Positions 1-8,630 of a stretch of DNA of 64,000 bases are shown here, piece by piece. Source of the stretch: CF-39 sp035651155 (lineage in GTDB: Bacteria > Chloroflexota > Limnocylindria > P2-11E); contig DASRGG010000022.1 of assembly GCA_035651155.1 (NCBI GenBank), forward strand, positions 56,217 to 120,216. Reading direction: 5' to 3'. The position numbers and the translations under genes were made by a program. The notes under the pieces were generated by a model, which saw only the letters and a program-made list of their open reading frames with translations, was not told the origin of the DNA and made no database searches. Every line of letters starts with the position of its first letter. The stretch's first letter is position 1.

Positions 1-1
1 G

Positions 2-115
2 CCGGGACTCCCGTTCGCGGGCTGGAAGCACAGCGGGCTGGGCCTCTCGCATTCGCGCGAGCCGCTCCTCGATTGGACCCGCATCAAGATCGTCGACGCT
101 CGGGCCGACGCCTAA
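2..115 (+). CDS. Aldehyde dehydrogenase, C-terminal fragment (runs off the window)
   Basis: Only the last 37 codons lie in the window, ending at TAA (113-115). The reading frame gives a PFAGWKHSGLG stretch followed by about 25 residues. That is the usual C-terminal signature of NAD(P)-dependent aldehyde dehydrogenases (PFGG-x-K-x-SG-x-G) just before the oligomerisation tail. The catalytic Cys and Glu would lie upstream and are not visible. The neighbouring catabolic genes fit a semialdehyde or aldehyde oxidation step, but the substrate cannot be told. Confidence 0.6.
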   Translation, partial: PGLPFAGWKHSGLGLSHSREPLLDWTRIKIVDARADA

Positions 116-165
116 CACCACGCGCTCGTCGACGTCTGGACCGAGAGCCGCGCGGAGGCCGACCG

Positions 166-666
166 CTAGCGCGATGCGGTCCGCGTCCGGATCGCGGCCG
201 CGATGTCTGCGGGTGCGTGCGTTCGCACCCATCCGGGATCGATCGCCGCGATGACGTTCGGCGACGTGCGTGACAGCGAGACCTCGCGGATCGGCGCGGT
301 GGCGGCGGGCGACGCATCGGCACGCGGCTTCTCACGGAGGTCGGCGCGCACCACGACGCTGTCGCCGCGGCGGCGGAGGAGCGCGGCGAGCCAGAGCGCG
401 AGCGCCTCCCGCGGCATGAGCAGCGTGACGATCGCGACCTTCGTGAAGGGCGCGACCGCGTCGTCGACCGTGAGCTGGAAGCCGGCCTGTCCGAGCCAGC
501 GCACCCGCGGCATCGACGTGCTCTCCGAGAGCTGCTGTGCGGCGAGCCCGAGCGTCCGCAGGTACGCGTTCGCCGTGCGGCGCTGCCAGAAGCCGCCGAC
601 GATGTACCAGCCGACGAACAGGAACGCGAGCGCGAAGACGAGGAGGACGCCCGTTCCCTGGTCCAT
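166..666 (-). CDS. Membrane-anchored hypothetical protein, 166 aa
   Basis: I do not recognise this family. The start is the ATG at 664-666, which overlaps the TGA of the upstream gene (ATGA), so the two are translationally coupled. Residues 6-25 form one hydrophobic segment (VLLVFALAFLFVGWYIVGGF) and the remaining ~140 residues look soluble and basic, so it is probably an N-terminally anchored protein with a cytoplasmic domain. The middle (ALALWLAALLRRRGDSVVV) could be a second amphipathic or membrane helix. It is the last gene of a four-gene minus-strand run that begins with two Cys-rich mini-proteins. Confidence 0.6.
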   Translation of the reverse strand: MDQGTGVLLVFALAFLFVGWYIVGGFWQRRTANAYLRTLGLAAQQLSESTSMPRVRWLGQAGFQLTVDDAVAPFTKVAIVTLLMPREALALWLAALLRRRGDSVVVRADLREKPRADASPAATAPIREVSLSRTSPNVIAAIDPGWVRTHAPADIAAAIRTRTASR

Positions 667-986
667 CAGTGGATCTCCGGCGCGCGCTCGAGGACCTCGG
701 TGTCTTCGAGCTGGCGCTCCTTCCACTTCTTCAGGTCGGGAAGCATGTATGGGAGGAGGTGCAGCGTGACGGTCGAGTTCATGAGCGGGATGCCCAGAAG
801 CTCGCCCATGATCAGCACGTTCAGGGCGTCGGCGTAGCGCGAGCGCTCTTCGTGGAGCCCGTGCCAGAACTCGTAGACGAAGAAGCCCCACAGGATCTCG
901 TTGACGCGATGTCGCAGCTTCGCCCACCGGCCATCGGGCTCCGGGCCGAGGCCGATCCGGATGATCCGCTGCCGCGGGTCGGGCAC
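666..986 (-). CDS. Hypothetical protein, 106 aa, coupled to the membrane-anchored protein
   Basis: I do not recognise this family. It starts with GTG at 984-986, with no clear ribosome-binding site, and ends in TGA overlapping the next ATG. The sequence is rich in aromatic and His residues (ILWGFFVYEFWHGLHEERSRYADAL) followed by an L/I/M-rich stretch (NVLIMGELLGIPLMNSTVTLHLLPYMLP), which may be one membrane-associated helix. The C-terminus is highly charged. Position and coupling suggest it works with the 166-aa membrane protein. A 129-base gap with no visible signal separates it from the Cys-rich genes upstream. Confidence 0.5.
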   Translation of the reverse strand: MPDPRQRIIRIGLGPEPDGRWAKLRHRVNEILWGFFVYEFWHGLHEERSRYADALNVLIMGELLGIPLMNSTVTLHLLPYMLPDLKKWKERQLEDTEVLERAPEIH

Positions 987-1115
987 GACGGAAGCCTAGT
1001 ACGGTATGTCGATCCCGCGAGCGTGCCCCGCTCGTCCGCGCGGCGGACCCAGCCGCCGGCGGGCCTCGATGTGCGGCGAGATCGTACCGCCGATCCGCTA
1101 CCGCGTGGACCGCGG

Positions 1116-1325
1116 TCAGACGGGTCTGAGCAGCATCCCAAGCTTCGCCCGCAGGAGCTCGAGCGTGTCCGCGTCCACCGGGCGATTCGCGCCGACATTC
1201 GCGCTTCCCACGTCGCATCCGAGCCTGCATGCGTAGCAGTCCTCGACGTTGACGCTCGCGCCGTAGGGGCAGGCGACCGCGGCCGTGGGCCGCGTCGGGC
1301 GCGTTCCGAGCCACTCCCGGTCCAT
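1116..1325 (-). CDS. Small Cys-rich protein (CP-x6-10-E-x-C-x2-C type), 69 aa
   Basis: The ATG at 1323-1325 is preceded by a strong Shine-Dalgarno (TAGGAGGCGCAC before the start), and the upstream gene stops only 9 bases before. The protein carries the pattern CPYGASVNVEDCYACRLGC, i.e. four Cys that could bind zinc or an iron-sulfur centre, and a helical C-terminal tail. The CP...E-x-C-x2-C core resembles the neighbouring 68-aa protein and the protein at 58,212-58,415, so I treat the three as one family. No known function; a metal-binding adaptor is only a guess. Confidence 0.55.
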   Translation of the reverse strand: MDREWLGTRPTRPTAAVACPYGASVNVEDCYACRLGCDVGSANVGANRPVDADTLELLRAKLGMLLRPV

Positions 1326-1334
1326 GTGCGCCTC

Positions 1335-1541
1335 CTACGCGACCCCGCCCGCGGTCGTCGCGAGGGGCTTCGGCGGCGGCGCGCATCGAACGATCGTGTT
1401 CCGGTCGCCTCCCTTCGCGCCCGCGGTGATCTCGTCGAGCCACGGGCACGAGAGGCAGCTCTCGATGCTTGTGTCGCCCCTGCGTGCGGGGCAATGCACG
1501 ACCCCGTCGACGCAGATACGAGCCGGCGGTGTCAGGGACAT
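1335..1541 (-). CDS. Small Cys-rich protein with CxxCPWL motif, 68 aa
   Basis: The ATG at 1539-1541 has a GGGAGGT ribosome-binding site seven bases upstream. Five Cys occur in the order C10, C17 (in HCP), C29 and C32 (in ESCLSCPWL) and C53 (in RCAPPP). The protein at 58,212-58,415 shows the same order and spacing, including the VVxCPxR and CxxCPWL blocks and the final C-x-PP, so this is a real small-protein family and not a chance frame. The four- or five-Cys layout suggests a bound metal. It is the first gene of a four-gene minus-strand run. Confidence 0.6.
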   Translation of the reverse strand: MSLTPPARICVDGVVHCPARRGDTSIESCLSCPWLDEITAGAKGGDRNTIVRCAPPPKPLATTAGGVA

Positions 1542-1709
1542 GTGACCTCCCTTGTCCCCGTCATCGAAGCGCGACCTCGTGCCGTCGTGGTAGTGCCGAA
1601 CGGCCTCGGCCGCGATGCCGAAGGCACTCGGCGCGGCGAGACCCGGTCACGGTCCGCCGTATGGCACGATTCCCGCGTTGCGCTCCTTTCATCACGCCCG
1701 GTCCGATCC

Positions 1710-3158
1710 ATGAGGCTCGGCTCGCTCACGCGGCAGCAGCTCGTGGGTCTCGCGGTCGTGATGGCGGGGAGCTTCGTCGCCGCGCTCGATCAGAGCATCG
1801 TCGCGACCGTCATGCCGACGGTCATCGGCGAGCTCGGTGGCATCGACCGGTACGCGCTCGTCTTCTCCGGCTACCTGCTCGTGTCCACCGTGTCGACGCC
1901 GATCCTCGGCCGGCTCGCCGACGTGTTCGGCCGCACGCCGGTGTTCATCGGCGGCATGGCGATCTTCGTGGTCGGGTCCGTCGGCGCGGGCCTCGCCGCG
2001 GACATGCTCCAGCTCGTCGTCGCGCGCGCGGTGCAGGGGTTCGGCGCGGGCGCGCTCCTTCCCGTCGGCATGACGATCGCGGGTGACCTTTTCGATGTTC
2101 GCGGACGCGCGCGCGTGCAGCCGCTCTTCAGCTCCGTGTGGATCGTCGCGGCCCTCGTCGGGCCGGCGATCGGCGGGATCCTCACCCAAGCGTTCTCGTG
2201 GCGCTGGGCCTTCCTCGTCAACCTGCCGATCGGCGTCGCCGCGATCGTGCTCCTGCTCATCGTCTTCCGCGAGCGCGTCGAGCCGCACGGCGAGCGGATC
2301 GACTGGGTCGGGGCGACGCTCCTCACGCTCGCCAGCGGCGGCCTGCTGCTCGCGCTGAACGGCATCATCCCCATCGCCGCGCTCGCGACCGCCGCCCTGT
2401 GCGCGCCGCTCTTCCTCTCGGTCGAGCGACGATCGCGATCCCCGCTCATCGACCTCGACCTCGTGCGCGACGCTGCCGTCGGACCGGGGATCGCCCTGAA
2501 CGCCGTGGTCGGCGGGATGACCTTCGCGATGAGCACGTACCTTCCTCCGTTCATCCAGGGCGTGCAGGGCCACACTCCGGTGGAGGCTGGCGCGATCGTG
2601 ACCGTGACGAGCCTCGGCTGGTCATCCGGTGCGCTCTCGATGGGCCTCATCCTCGTGCGGCTCGGCCCTCGCCTCTGCGCGCTCGCCGGCACGCTCTGCT
2701 GGGCCGTGGGCGGCGCCATCCTCGTCTTGCTCGGTCCGACGAGCCCGCTGCAGCTCGCCGCCCTCGCCGCCGCGATCCTTGGCCTCGGGATGGGCCTCAC
2801 GATCTTCCCGATCCTGGTGTCGGCCCAAAGCGCGGTCGGATGGGCGCAGCGTGGCGTCGTGACCGGTCTCGTGAACTTCGCCCGCAGCATGGGTGCGGCG
2901 ATCGGTGTCGCGGCGCTCGGCACCCTTCTCTTCTGGTCGATGGGCGCCGACGCGACCGCGGTGCAGGCGCTCCTCGATCCGGCGAGCCGCCGCGAGCTCG
3001 ATCCCGCGCACGCCGCCGCGCTCGGCGGCGCGCTCGCGGGCGGGCTGCACGCGGTGTACTTCACGATGGTCCTGGTCTCGGTGCTCGGCGCGCTCCTTGC
3101 GCGCCGCCTGCCGCGCGCGTTCGCGGAAAAGGATGCGGGGAGCGCGGTCGGCGCCTAG
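1710..3158 (+). CDS. DHA2-type major facilitator exporter (14-helix), 482 aa
   Basis: Proton-driven membrane exporter of the EmrB/QacA family. The start is ATG 1710. The first helix ends in the family motif AALDQSIVATVMPTVI. Motif A follows in the helix 2-3 loop (GRLADVFGRTPVF), then the motif C-like GPAIGGIL. Length and alternation of hydrophobic blocks fit 14 membrane segments. It is closely related to the transporter at 30,829-32,358, sharing AALDQ, VMPTV(I/V)GELGGIDRYA and PPF(I/V)QGVQG, so one arose by duplication. Its stop overlaps the stop of the converging aldehyde dehydrogenase by three bases. The substrate is unknown; either a drug or a catabolic acid is possible. Confidence 0.85.
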   Translation: MRLGSLTRQQLVGLAVVMAGSFVAALDQSIVATVMPTVIGELGGIDRYALVFSGYLLVSTVSTPILGRLADVFGRTPVFIGGMAIFVVGSVGAGLAADMLQLVVARAVQGFGAGALLPVGMTIAGDLFDVRGRARVQPLFSSVWIVAALVGPAIGGILTQAFSWRWAFLVNLPIGVAAIVLLLIVFRERVEPHGERIDWVGATLLTLASGGLLLALNGIIPIAALATAALCAPLFLSVERRSRSPLIDLDLVRDAAVGPGIALNAVVGGMTFAMSTYLPPFIQGVQGHTPVEAGAIVTVTSLGWSSGALSMGLILVRLGPRLCALAGTLCWAVGGAILVLLGPTSPLQLAALAAAILGLGMGLTIFPILVSAQSAVGWAQRGVVTGLVNFARSMGAAIGVAALGTLLFWSMGADATAVQALLDPASRRELDPAHAAALGGALAGGLHAVYFTMVLVSVLGALLARRLPRAFAEKDAGSAVGA

Positions 3159-4624
3159 GCGGTGCGGACGAACACCGTCTTCGGCACCGTGTACTTGAGG
3201 TAGCCCGCCTCGCCGACGCCGCTCTTCTTGTGCCCGACCGCCGGTGACTCGGACATCGCGGGGCTGTAGTAGCCGTTCACGTAGATCTGGCCCGCCTCGA
3301 TGCGCCCGGCGACGCGCAGCGCGCGCTGGATGTCGCTCGTCCAGACCGCGCCGGCCAGGCCGAACTCGACGTCGTTCGCGAGCCGGAGCGCCTCGGCCTC
3401 GTCGGCGAATTGCATCACCGCGAGGATGGGGCCGAAGATCTCCTCGCGCGCGATGCGCATCTCGGCGCGCACGCCGTCGAAGACCGCGGGGGTGACGAAG
3501 TTGCCTCGCGCGAGTGCGGGTTCCGGCGGGACGCCGCCGCCGTACACCAGCCGCGCGCCCTCGGCCGCGCCGATCCTGATGTAGTCGAGCACGCGCTGAC
3601 GCTGCGCGCGCGACACGAGCGGGCCGAGCTCGGTGCTCTCGTCGACCGGATCGCCCAGCTTCATCGCCTTCACGCGCTCGACCACGCTCGCGAGCACCGT
3701 GTCGTGGACGGTCGTCTCGAGGAGGAGGCGCGAGCCCGACACGCACACCTGTCCGTTGTTGCTGAACGCGGCGATGACCGCCCACATCGCGGCGGCCGCA
3801 AGGTCGGCGTCGCGGAACACGATGTTGGGGTTCTTCCCGCCGAGCTCGAGCGCGACGCGCTTGAGGCCCGAGCCGGCCAGCTCCATGACGTGCCTGCCGG
3901 TCTCGACGCTTCCGGTGAGCGACACCATGTCCACGCCCGGATGCGTGAGGAGCGCGTCGCCCACCGTGCCGCCGGGCCCGGTGACGATGTTCACGACGCC
4001 GTCGGGCAGCCCGGCCTCCTGGAGGATCTCGCCCAGGACGAGGACGCTGAGCGTCGACTCGACCGACGGCTTCAAGACCGCGCTGTTGCCGGTGCAGAGG
4101 ATCGCGGCGAGCTTCTGGCTCGCGGCGACCGCCGGCCCGTTCCACGGGATGATCTCGGCGACGACCCCGACGGGCTCGTGCATCCGGTAGTTGAAGTGGC
4201 TGCCCGCGGCCACGCGCACGACCTCTTCGGACAGGTCGCGCGCCTTTCCCGCAAAGTAGTCCCAGGCGAAGATCCCCTGCTGGAGGTGCATGTAGCCGCC
4301 GGAGATCGGTTTGCCCATGTCCATCGCCTCGAGGTACGCGAAGCGGTCGCGCTCGCGCTCGAACAGGCGCGCGATCTTCGTGAGGATCTCGGCCCGCTGG
4401 TTCGGCGCCATGCGCGGCCACGGCCCCTCGTCGAACGCCGCGCGCGCCGCCCGCACCGCGGCGTCGACGTCGTCCGCCGAGGCCTCCGCGATCGTCGTGA
4501 GCGGCTCGTTCGTGAACGGGCTAATGACCTGGAACGCCTTGCCCGTCGAGCCGGTCCGCCACTTCCCGCCGATGAGCATCGGACGCGGTCCTGCTTCGAT
4601 CCAACGTGTGTCCTTCTTCACCAT
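3155..4624 (-). CDS. NAD(P)+-dependent aldehyde dehydrogenase, 489 aa
   Basis: Cytoplasmic aldehyde-to-acid oxidation. Normal full length. PWNGP (N162) forms the oxyanion site, LTGS (237-240) is in the cofactor region, LELGGKNP gives the general base Glu260, and NNGQVCVSGSRL gives the catalytic Cys294. The C-terminal HKKSGVG stretch is the family signature. The ATG start (4622-4624) overlaps the TGA of the enolase-superfamily gene upstream, so the two are co-translated. A sugar-acid dehydratase followed by an aldehyde dehydrogenase is a common pair in oxidative sugar-acid pathways, which supports an alpha-keto-acid semialdehyde substrate. This is inference. Confidence 0.9.
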   Translation of the reverse strand: MVKKDTRWIEAGPRPMLIGGKWRTGSTGKAFQVISPFTNEPLTTIAEASADDVDAAVRAARAAFDEGPWPRMAPNQRAEILTKIARLFERERDRFAYLEAMDMGKPISGGYMHLQQGIFAWDYFAGKARDLSEEVVRVAAGSHFNYRMHEPVGVVAEIIPWNGPAVAASQKLAAILCTGNSAVLKPSVESTLSVLVLGEILQEAGLPDGVVNIVTGPGGTVGDALLTHPGVDMVSLTGSVETGRHVMELAGSGLKRVALELGGKNPNIVFRDADLAAAAMWAVIAAFSNNGQVCVSGSRLLLETTVHDTVLASVVERVKAMKLGDPVDESTELGPLVSRAQRQRVLDYIRIGAAEGARLVYGGGVPPEPALARGNFVTPAVFDGVRAEMRIAREEIFGPILAVMQFADEAEALRLANDVEFGLAGAVWTSDIQRALRVAGRIEAGQIYVNGYYSPAMSESPAVGHKKSGVGEAGYLKYTVPKTVFVRTA

Positions 4625-5811
4625 CACACCGACCCCTGATAGAGCGCCGGCGCGTTCCCGAGTGGCGGCGGCGGTTGATACGGATAGCGCTCGGCGAGAT
4701 CCGGCGCGGGCTCGACGCCGATGCCCGGCGCCTCCGGCGGACGGAGCGTCCCGTCCACGATCATCTTCGTCGAGACGCTGTCGCCACCCACGAACGCGCC
4801 GACGAGATCGTCCATGCGCGCGCTCATCTCGAGCCACGTGAGCGTCGGCGCCCCGGTCGCGGCATGCAGGTTGGCCGCGAGCCCGATGGGGGTACCGGCC
4901 GAATGCGGCGAGAGGCGCACGTTGCGCGCGGCGGCGAGCGCCGCGATGCGCCGCAGCTCCGACATGCCGCCGCACACGGCCGCGTCCGGCTGCCAGACGT
5001 CGGCGACGCGATCCTCGGCGAGCTCCAGGAAGCCCGACACGCCGAACACGTGCTCGCCGTACGCGATGGGGACGGGCGACGAGGCGACGAGCCGCGCGAG
5101 GCTGACGGCGTCGTCGCGCGGGCACGGCTCCTCGAAGAAGCCGACGCCGCACTCGGCGAGACGTGGCGCGATGCGCGCGGCGGTCTTCGGCGTGAACGCC
5201 TCGTTGCCGTCGATGAAGATCGCGATCTTCGGGCCGAAGAGCTCGTGCAGGCGCGCGAGCGTCTCGAGCTCGTCCTGCCACTGCGCGCCGAGCCTCACCT
5301 TCGCGGCGCGCGTGCCCTTCGCGAGGAACGGCGCGAAGTGCTCGCGGTGCACGTCGGCGCTCCCCTGCGACAGGAAGTTGCCGCCTGCGTACACCGGCAG
5401 CGGCGCGCCGCCGCCGCCGAGGAGCTCGTACGCGGGACGGTCCGCGAGCTTTCCCGCGATGTCCCAGAGCGCCATCTCGACGCCGGAGAGCGCGTGCGAC
5501 ACGAGCCACACGAGCCCCTGGCGGCGGCGGAGCCACGCACGGGCCCGCGCGACGATCGGATCCGGCTGCCGCGGATCCTGCCCGATGACGAAGCGCGCGA
5601 GGGCCTCGGTCACGATCGCGTCCGCGACCGTCGCGTACTCGCAGCCCCACGCGTCGCTGACCTCGCCGTAGCCCGTGATGCCGGCGTCCGTCTCGGCCTT
5701 CACGATGCAGTGCGTGAGGAACGTCGGCCCCAGCGGGTGCCCGCTCCCGCCGCGCGGTGGATCGAGCGGGACGCTGATGGGGATCGTCGAGAGGCGGGTG
5801 ACACGCGTCAT
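4624..5811 (-). CDS. Enolase-superfamily sugar-acid dehydratase / mandelate-racemase-like enzyme, 395 aa
   Basis: Mg2+-dependent enzyme that abstracts the proton alpha to a carboxylate. The three metal ligands are visible as Asp201 (FIDGNEAF), Glu228 (FFEEP) and Glu253 (AYGEH). A general acid/base His303 lies in SPHSAGTPIG. At the KxK position the sequence is Lys171-Val-Arg173, which points to the mandelate-racemase/dehydratase branch rather than muconate cycloisomerase. The N-terminal capping domain includes the mobile loop. The ATG is at 5809-5811. It is the first gene of an operon with the aldehyde dehydrogenase. One copy of the 37-bp repeated element (5889-5925) lies about 80 bases upstream. 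Exact substrate unknown. Confidence 0.85.
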   Translation of the reverse strand: MTRVTRLSTIPISVPLDPPRGGSGHPLGPTFLTHCIVKAETDAGITGYGEVSDAWGCEYATVADAIVTEALARFVIGQDPRQPDPIVARARAWLRRRQGLVWLVSHALSGVEMALWDIAGKLADRPAYELLGGGGAPLPVYAGGNFLSQGSADVHREHFAPFLAKGTRAAKVRLGAQWQDELETLARLHELFGPKIAIFIDGNEAFTPKTAARIAPRLAECGVGFFEEPCPRDDAVSLARLVASSPVPIAYGEHVFGVSGFLELAEDRVADVWQPDAAVCGGMSELRRIAALAAARNVRLSPHSAGTPIGLAANLHAATGAPTLTWLEMSARMDDLVGAFVGGDSVSTKMIVDGTLRPPEAPGIGVEPAPDLAERYPYQPPPPLGNAPALYQGSV

Positions 5812-5888
5812 GGCGTCGACGTCGCCGGGGTGTCCGCCCGCACCATGTCCGCCATGGTACCTACCCCTGACGACCCGTGCGGCGCGCC

Positions 5889-5925
5889 CTCTCGCATGGA
5901 AGAACGCCTGCTCGCATCGTGAGAC
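5889..5925 (+). promoter_or_regulatory. Copy of the 37-bp tripartite element (site 1)
   Basis: CTCTCG, exactly 26 bases, then GAGAC, with CTCGC at spacer positions 17-21. It differs from the consensus (GTCTCG) at one base. Unlike the other copies its downstream side has no plus-strand gene. It sits upstream of the minus-strand enolase-superfamily operon, between that operon and the end of the ABC permease gene. No convincing -35/-10 pair is seen next to it. Confidence 0.55.
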
Positions 5926-6027
5926 GGCCCCCGCCGAGGCTGCGACGCGCGCAGGCCGGACGACCGGCTCCCCTCGATGGGATCGCGCTCCCGCGCGTCG
6001 GGCCTTCCGACCTGTCCGCCGCCGCGT

Positions 6028-6888
6028 TCAAACGCGCTCGGTCTCGTGCCAGTACAGGACGCGTGCCTGGACGAGCGTGACGACCTCGGTGAGGATCACG
6101 CCGAGGACCGTGAGGACGACGACGCCGCTGAACACGTCGGTGGTGCGCAGCGTGATCGCCGCCTCGGTCATCATGTGGCCGACGCCGTCGCGCGCCCCCA
6201 CGAGCTCGCCGACGATCGCGCCGATGAGCGACAGGCTCACGTTGAGTCGGAGCGCGGCGAAGAAGTACGGCAGCGTGTTCGGCACGCGCAGGTGCCAGAA
6301 GATCTCGCGCTTCGACGCGCGGACGCTCTGGAAGAACTCGAGCGTCGTCGGGTCGACCCCGCGCATGCCGGTGATGCAGTTCACGAGGACCGGGTAGAAC
6401 GTCGCGAGCGCCGCGACGATCGCCTTCGGCATGAGCGTGAAGCCGAACCAGATGATGAATACCGGTGCGACCGCGATGGTCGGCGTCGAGCGGATCGAGA
6501 TGATGATCGGGTAGAGCGCCTGCTCGGCGAAGCGAGAGTTCGTCATGATGACCGCGAAGACCAGACCGATGGTCGTCCCGATGAGGAGTCCGACCATCGC
6601 CTCGGCGAACGTGATGTAGGTGTCGTAGAGGATGCCCTGCGCGGGCGCACCGACGTACGTGGGCGGCACGAAGCCCGCGCTCACGAGCCGCCAGAGCGTG
6701 CCGGCGATGGCCGATGGACCGGGGAGCAGGTACACGGGGATGTTCAGCAGGTCGACCACGGCCTCCCACGCGCCGAGCGCGATGACGAGTGCGACGATCG
6801 GCGGCAGCGCGTCGCCGGCGGTCCGGCGCACCCACGAGGATCGTGGCCGGCGCCGGCTGACGACGCGGGGCGCGGCCGTCGCGCTCAT
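6028..6888 (-). CDS. ABC importer permease, SsuC/TauC/ThiX type, 286 aa
   Basis: Inner-membrane permease of the nitrate/taurine/alkanesulfonate/pyrimidine class. About six hydrophobic helices are seen after a basic N-terminus. The EAA-type loop that docks the ATPase is seen as FFQSVRASKREIFWHLRVPN followed by LPYFFAALR. The start is ATG 6886-6888, overlapping the TGA of the next permease (ATGA). Together with 6885-7712 and the ATPase at 7732-8544 it makes a heterodimeric importer. No binding-protein gene is adjacent; the NMT1-type lipoprotein at 17,914 is the best candidate partner in this window. Confidence 0.88.
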   Translation of the reverse strand: MSATAAPRVVSRRRPRSSWVRRTAGDALPPIVALVIALGAWEAVVDLLNIPVYLLPGPSAIAGTLWRLVSAGFVPPTYVGAPAQGILYDTYITFAEAMVGLLIGTTIGLVFAVIMTNSRFAEQALYPIIISIRSTPTIAVAPVFIIWFGFTLMPKAIVAALATFYPVLVNCITGMRGVDPTTLEFFQSVRASKREIFWHLRVPNTLPYFFAALRLNVSLSLIGAIVGELVGARDGVGHMMTEAAITLRTTDVFSGVVVLTVLGVILTEVVTLVQARVLYWHETERV

Positions 6889-7712
6889 CGGCCGCCCGTC
6901 GTCCGGACCGAGTCGTGCCAGAACAGCACGCGCCGTTCGCTCCAGTTCATGAGGAGCGTCAGCGAAACGCCTGTGATCGCGAGGAACATGATGGCGGCGA
7001 ACATCGCCGGGATGTCCAGTGTGAGCGCGGTCTCGTTGATGACCTTGCCGATCCCGTTCTTCGAGCTGAAGAGCTCGCCGACGATGGCGCCCGCCAGCGC
7101 GAGGTTCACGTTCACCTTCAGCGCCGCGTACAGGTAGGGGAGCGTGGTCGTCCAGCGCAGCCGGAGGAGGATCTCCCAGCGGCTCGCGCCGACGCTGCGG
7201 AAGAACTCGAGAGCGAGCGGATCGACCGAGCGCATTCCCGCGATGCAGTTCACGAGCACGGGGAAGAAGGTGATGAGCGTGGCGAGGACGATCTTCGGCT
7301 GGAGCTCGTAGCCGAGCCAGATGCGCAGCAGCGGCGCGATCGCGACGAACGGCACGAGCTTGAGGATGACCGCGAGCGGGAACAAGCTCTTTTCGAGGAC
7401 CCGCCAGTTCGCCATGAGGATCGCGCCGACGATCCCGATGGTCGTGCCGATGACGAGGCCGATCGCGGCCGCGGCGAGCGTGTACGAGAACTCGTAGGCG
7501 TAGCTCGGCAGCTCCTCCCACAAGCGGACCGCGATCCGGCTCGGCGCGGGCACGACGAACGCCGGCGTGTTCGTCACCCGGATGAGGGCTTCCCAGGCGA
7601 CGAGGAACGCGACGATGCCGAAGATGCCCGGACCGAGGGCTCGCAGACGCGACAGCGTCGTCGCGCCGCCGCTCGCGCGCGGGAGCGGCCGCGTCGCGGC
7701 GGTGGCGGTCAT
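6885..7712 (-). CDS. ABC importer permease, SsuC/TauC/ThiX type, 275 aa
   Basis: Second permease of the heterodimer. The first helix is GIFGIVAFLVAWEALI. The ATPase-docking loop appears as FFRSVGASRWEILLRLRW followed by LPYLYAALKVNV, which aligns with the same loop in the neighbouring permease. The two also share the (I/T)GMR(G/S)VDP motif, so they are ancient duplicates. The stop overlaps the next start by four bases, and the upstream ATPase ends 19 bases before this ATG (7710-7712). Transport of a small organic ion or thiamine-precursor-like compound is typical for the class; the real ligand is unknown. Confidence 0.88.
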   Translation of the reverse strand: MTATAATRPLPRASGGATTLSRLRALGPGIFGIVAFLVAWEALIRVTNTPAFVVPAPSRIAVRLWEELPSYAYEFSYTLAAAAIGLVIGTTIGIVGAILMANWRVLEKSLFPLAVILKLVPFVAIAPLLRIWLGYELQPKIVLATLITFFPVLVNCIAGMRSVDPLALEFFRSVGASRWEILLRLRWTTTLPYLYAALKVNVNLALAGAIVGELFSSKNGIGKVINETALTLDIPAMFAAIMFLAITGVSLTLLMNWSERRVLFWHDSVRTTGGR

Positions 7713-7731
7713 CGCGGGTCGCCCAGCGACG

Positions 7732-8544
7732 TCACGCCTTGAGCAGATGCCGCAGCCGGTCGGCGATCCGAACGAAGTCGGGCGTCGATTCCATCTCCTC
7801 GGTGCGTGGCCGCGGCAGCGTGATGTCGATGATCTCGCGGACCTCGCCCGGCCGCGGGGACATGACGACGACGCGGTCGGACAGGACGATCGCCTCGGGG
7901 ATGCTGTGGGTGACGAACAGGACGGTCTTGCGCGTGTCGCCCCAGATACGGAGCAGCTCGTAGCGCATGCCGGCGCGCGTGATCTCGTCGAGAGCGCCGA
8001 ACGGCTCGTCCATGAGCAGCAGCGCGGGATCGAAGATGAGCGCGCGCGCGATCGCCACGCGCTGCTGCATGCCGCCGGAGAGCTGGTACGGGTGCGCCGT
8101 CGCGAACGCGCCGAGGCCCACGAGCGCGAGGATCTCGCTGGTGCTGCAGAGCCGATCGGCGCCGGCGCCCCGATTCAGCTCGAAGGGCAGCTCGACGTTC
8201 GCCGCGACGCTGCGCCAGGGAAGGAGTGCGGGCTGCTGGAAGACGAACCCGATGTCCTTGGTGCGCTGCGCCTCCTGCGGCGAACGGCCGCGCAGCGCGA
8301 TGCGGCCGGTGGACGGCTCGATGAGCCCACCGATGATGCGCAGCAGCGTGGACTTGCCGCAGCCGCTCGGACCGATGAGCGTGACGAACTCGTGCTCCTG
8401 GATCTCGAGCGAGACCTCGCGCAGCGCCTCGACCGAGGCGTCTCTCGTCTCGAAGGTCTTCGCGACGCGCTCGACGACGACATGGCTTCTCGCGTTGCGG
8501 GACGGCGTCACGCCCGTCGAGACGGAGGCGACAGACTCTGCCAT
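7732..8544 (-). CDS. ABC importer ATPase, SsuB/TauB type, 270 aa
   Basis: Cytoplasmic nucleotide-binding subunit of the importer encoded downstream. The Walker A motif GPSGCGKS is at about residues 58-65, the Q-loop is VFQQPALLPW, the signature LSGGMQQR is at about 155-162, Walker B is LLLMDEPF at about 175-182, the D-loop is GALD and the switch His is in VTHS. A C-terminal segment with MSPRPGEVREII is typical of the taurine/nitrate subclass. The ATG at 8542-8544 begins the three-gene minus-strand operon. The divergent aldolase starts 87 bases away, and an imperfect inverted repeat lies between them. Confidence 0.9.
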   Translation of the reverse strand: MAESVASVSTGVTPSRNARSHVVVERVAKTFETRDASVEALREVSLEIQEHEFVTLIGPSGCGKSTLLRIIGGLIEPSTGRIALRGRSPQEAQRTKDIGFVFQQPALLPWRSVAANVELPFELNRGAGADRLCSTSEILALVGLGAFATAHPYQLSGGMQQRVAIARALIFDPALLLMDEPFGALDEITRAGMRYELLRIWGDTRKTVLFVTHSIPEAIVLSDRVVVMSPRPGEVREIIDITLPRPRTEEMESTPDFVRIADRLRHLLKA

Positions 8545-8560
8545 GGCGGTAGCGTAGAGT

Positions 8561-8578
8561 TACCGCCGCGCGGCCGTA
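8561..8578. promoter_or_regulatory. Imperfect inverted repeat between divergent importer and aldolase operons
   Basis: TACCGCCGC followed directly by GCGGCCGTA: nine-base arms with one mismatched pair (fourth from each end). It sits in the 86-base gap between the divergent ATPase and aldolase starts, where a shared operator would be expected. No -35/-10 pair is clear. Confidence 0.35.
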
Positions 8579-8630
8579 AAGTAGCGCGGCGCCCGTGATG
8601 GGCGTGCAGGTAGTCAAGAGGGGGTCAGAC

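Noticed and set aside
1637..1652. GCGAGAC near 1.64 kb upstream of the first exporter as an element
   Set aside because: No GTCTCG at the required distance and the CTCG block is shifted by one base.
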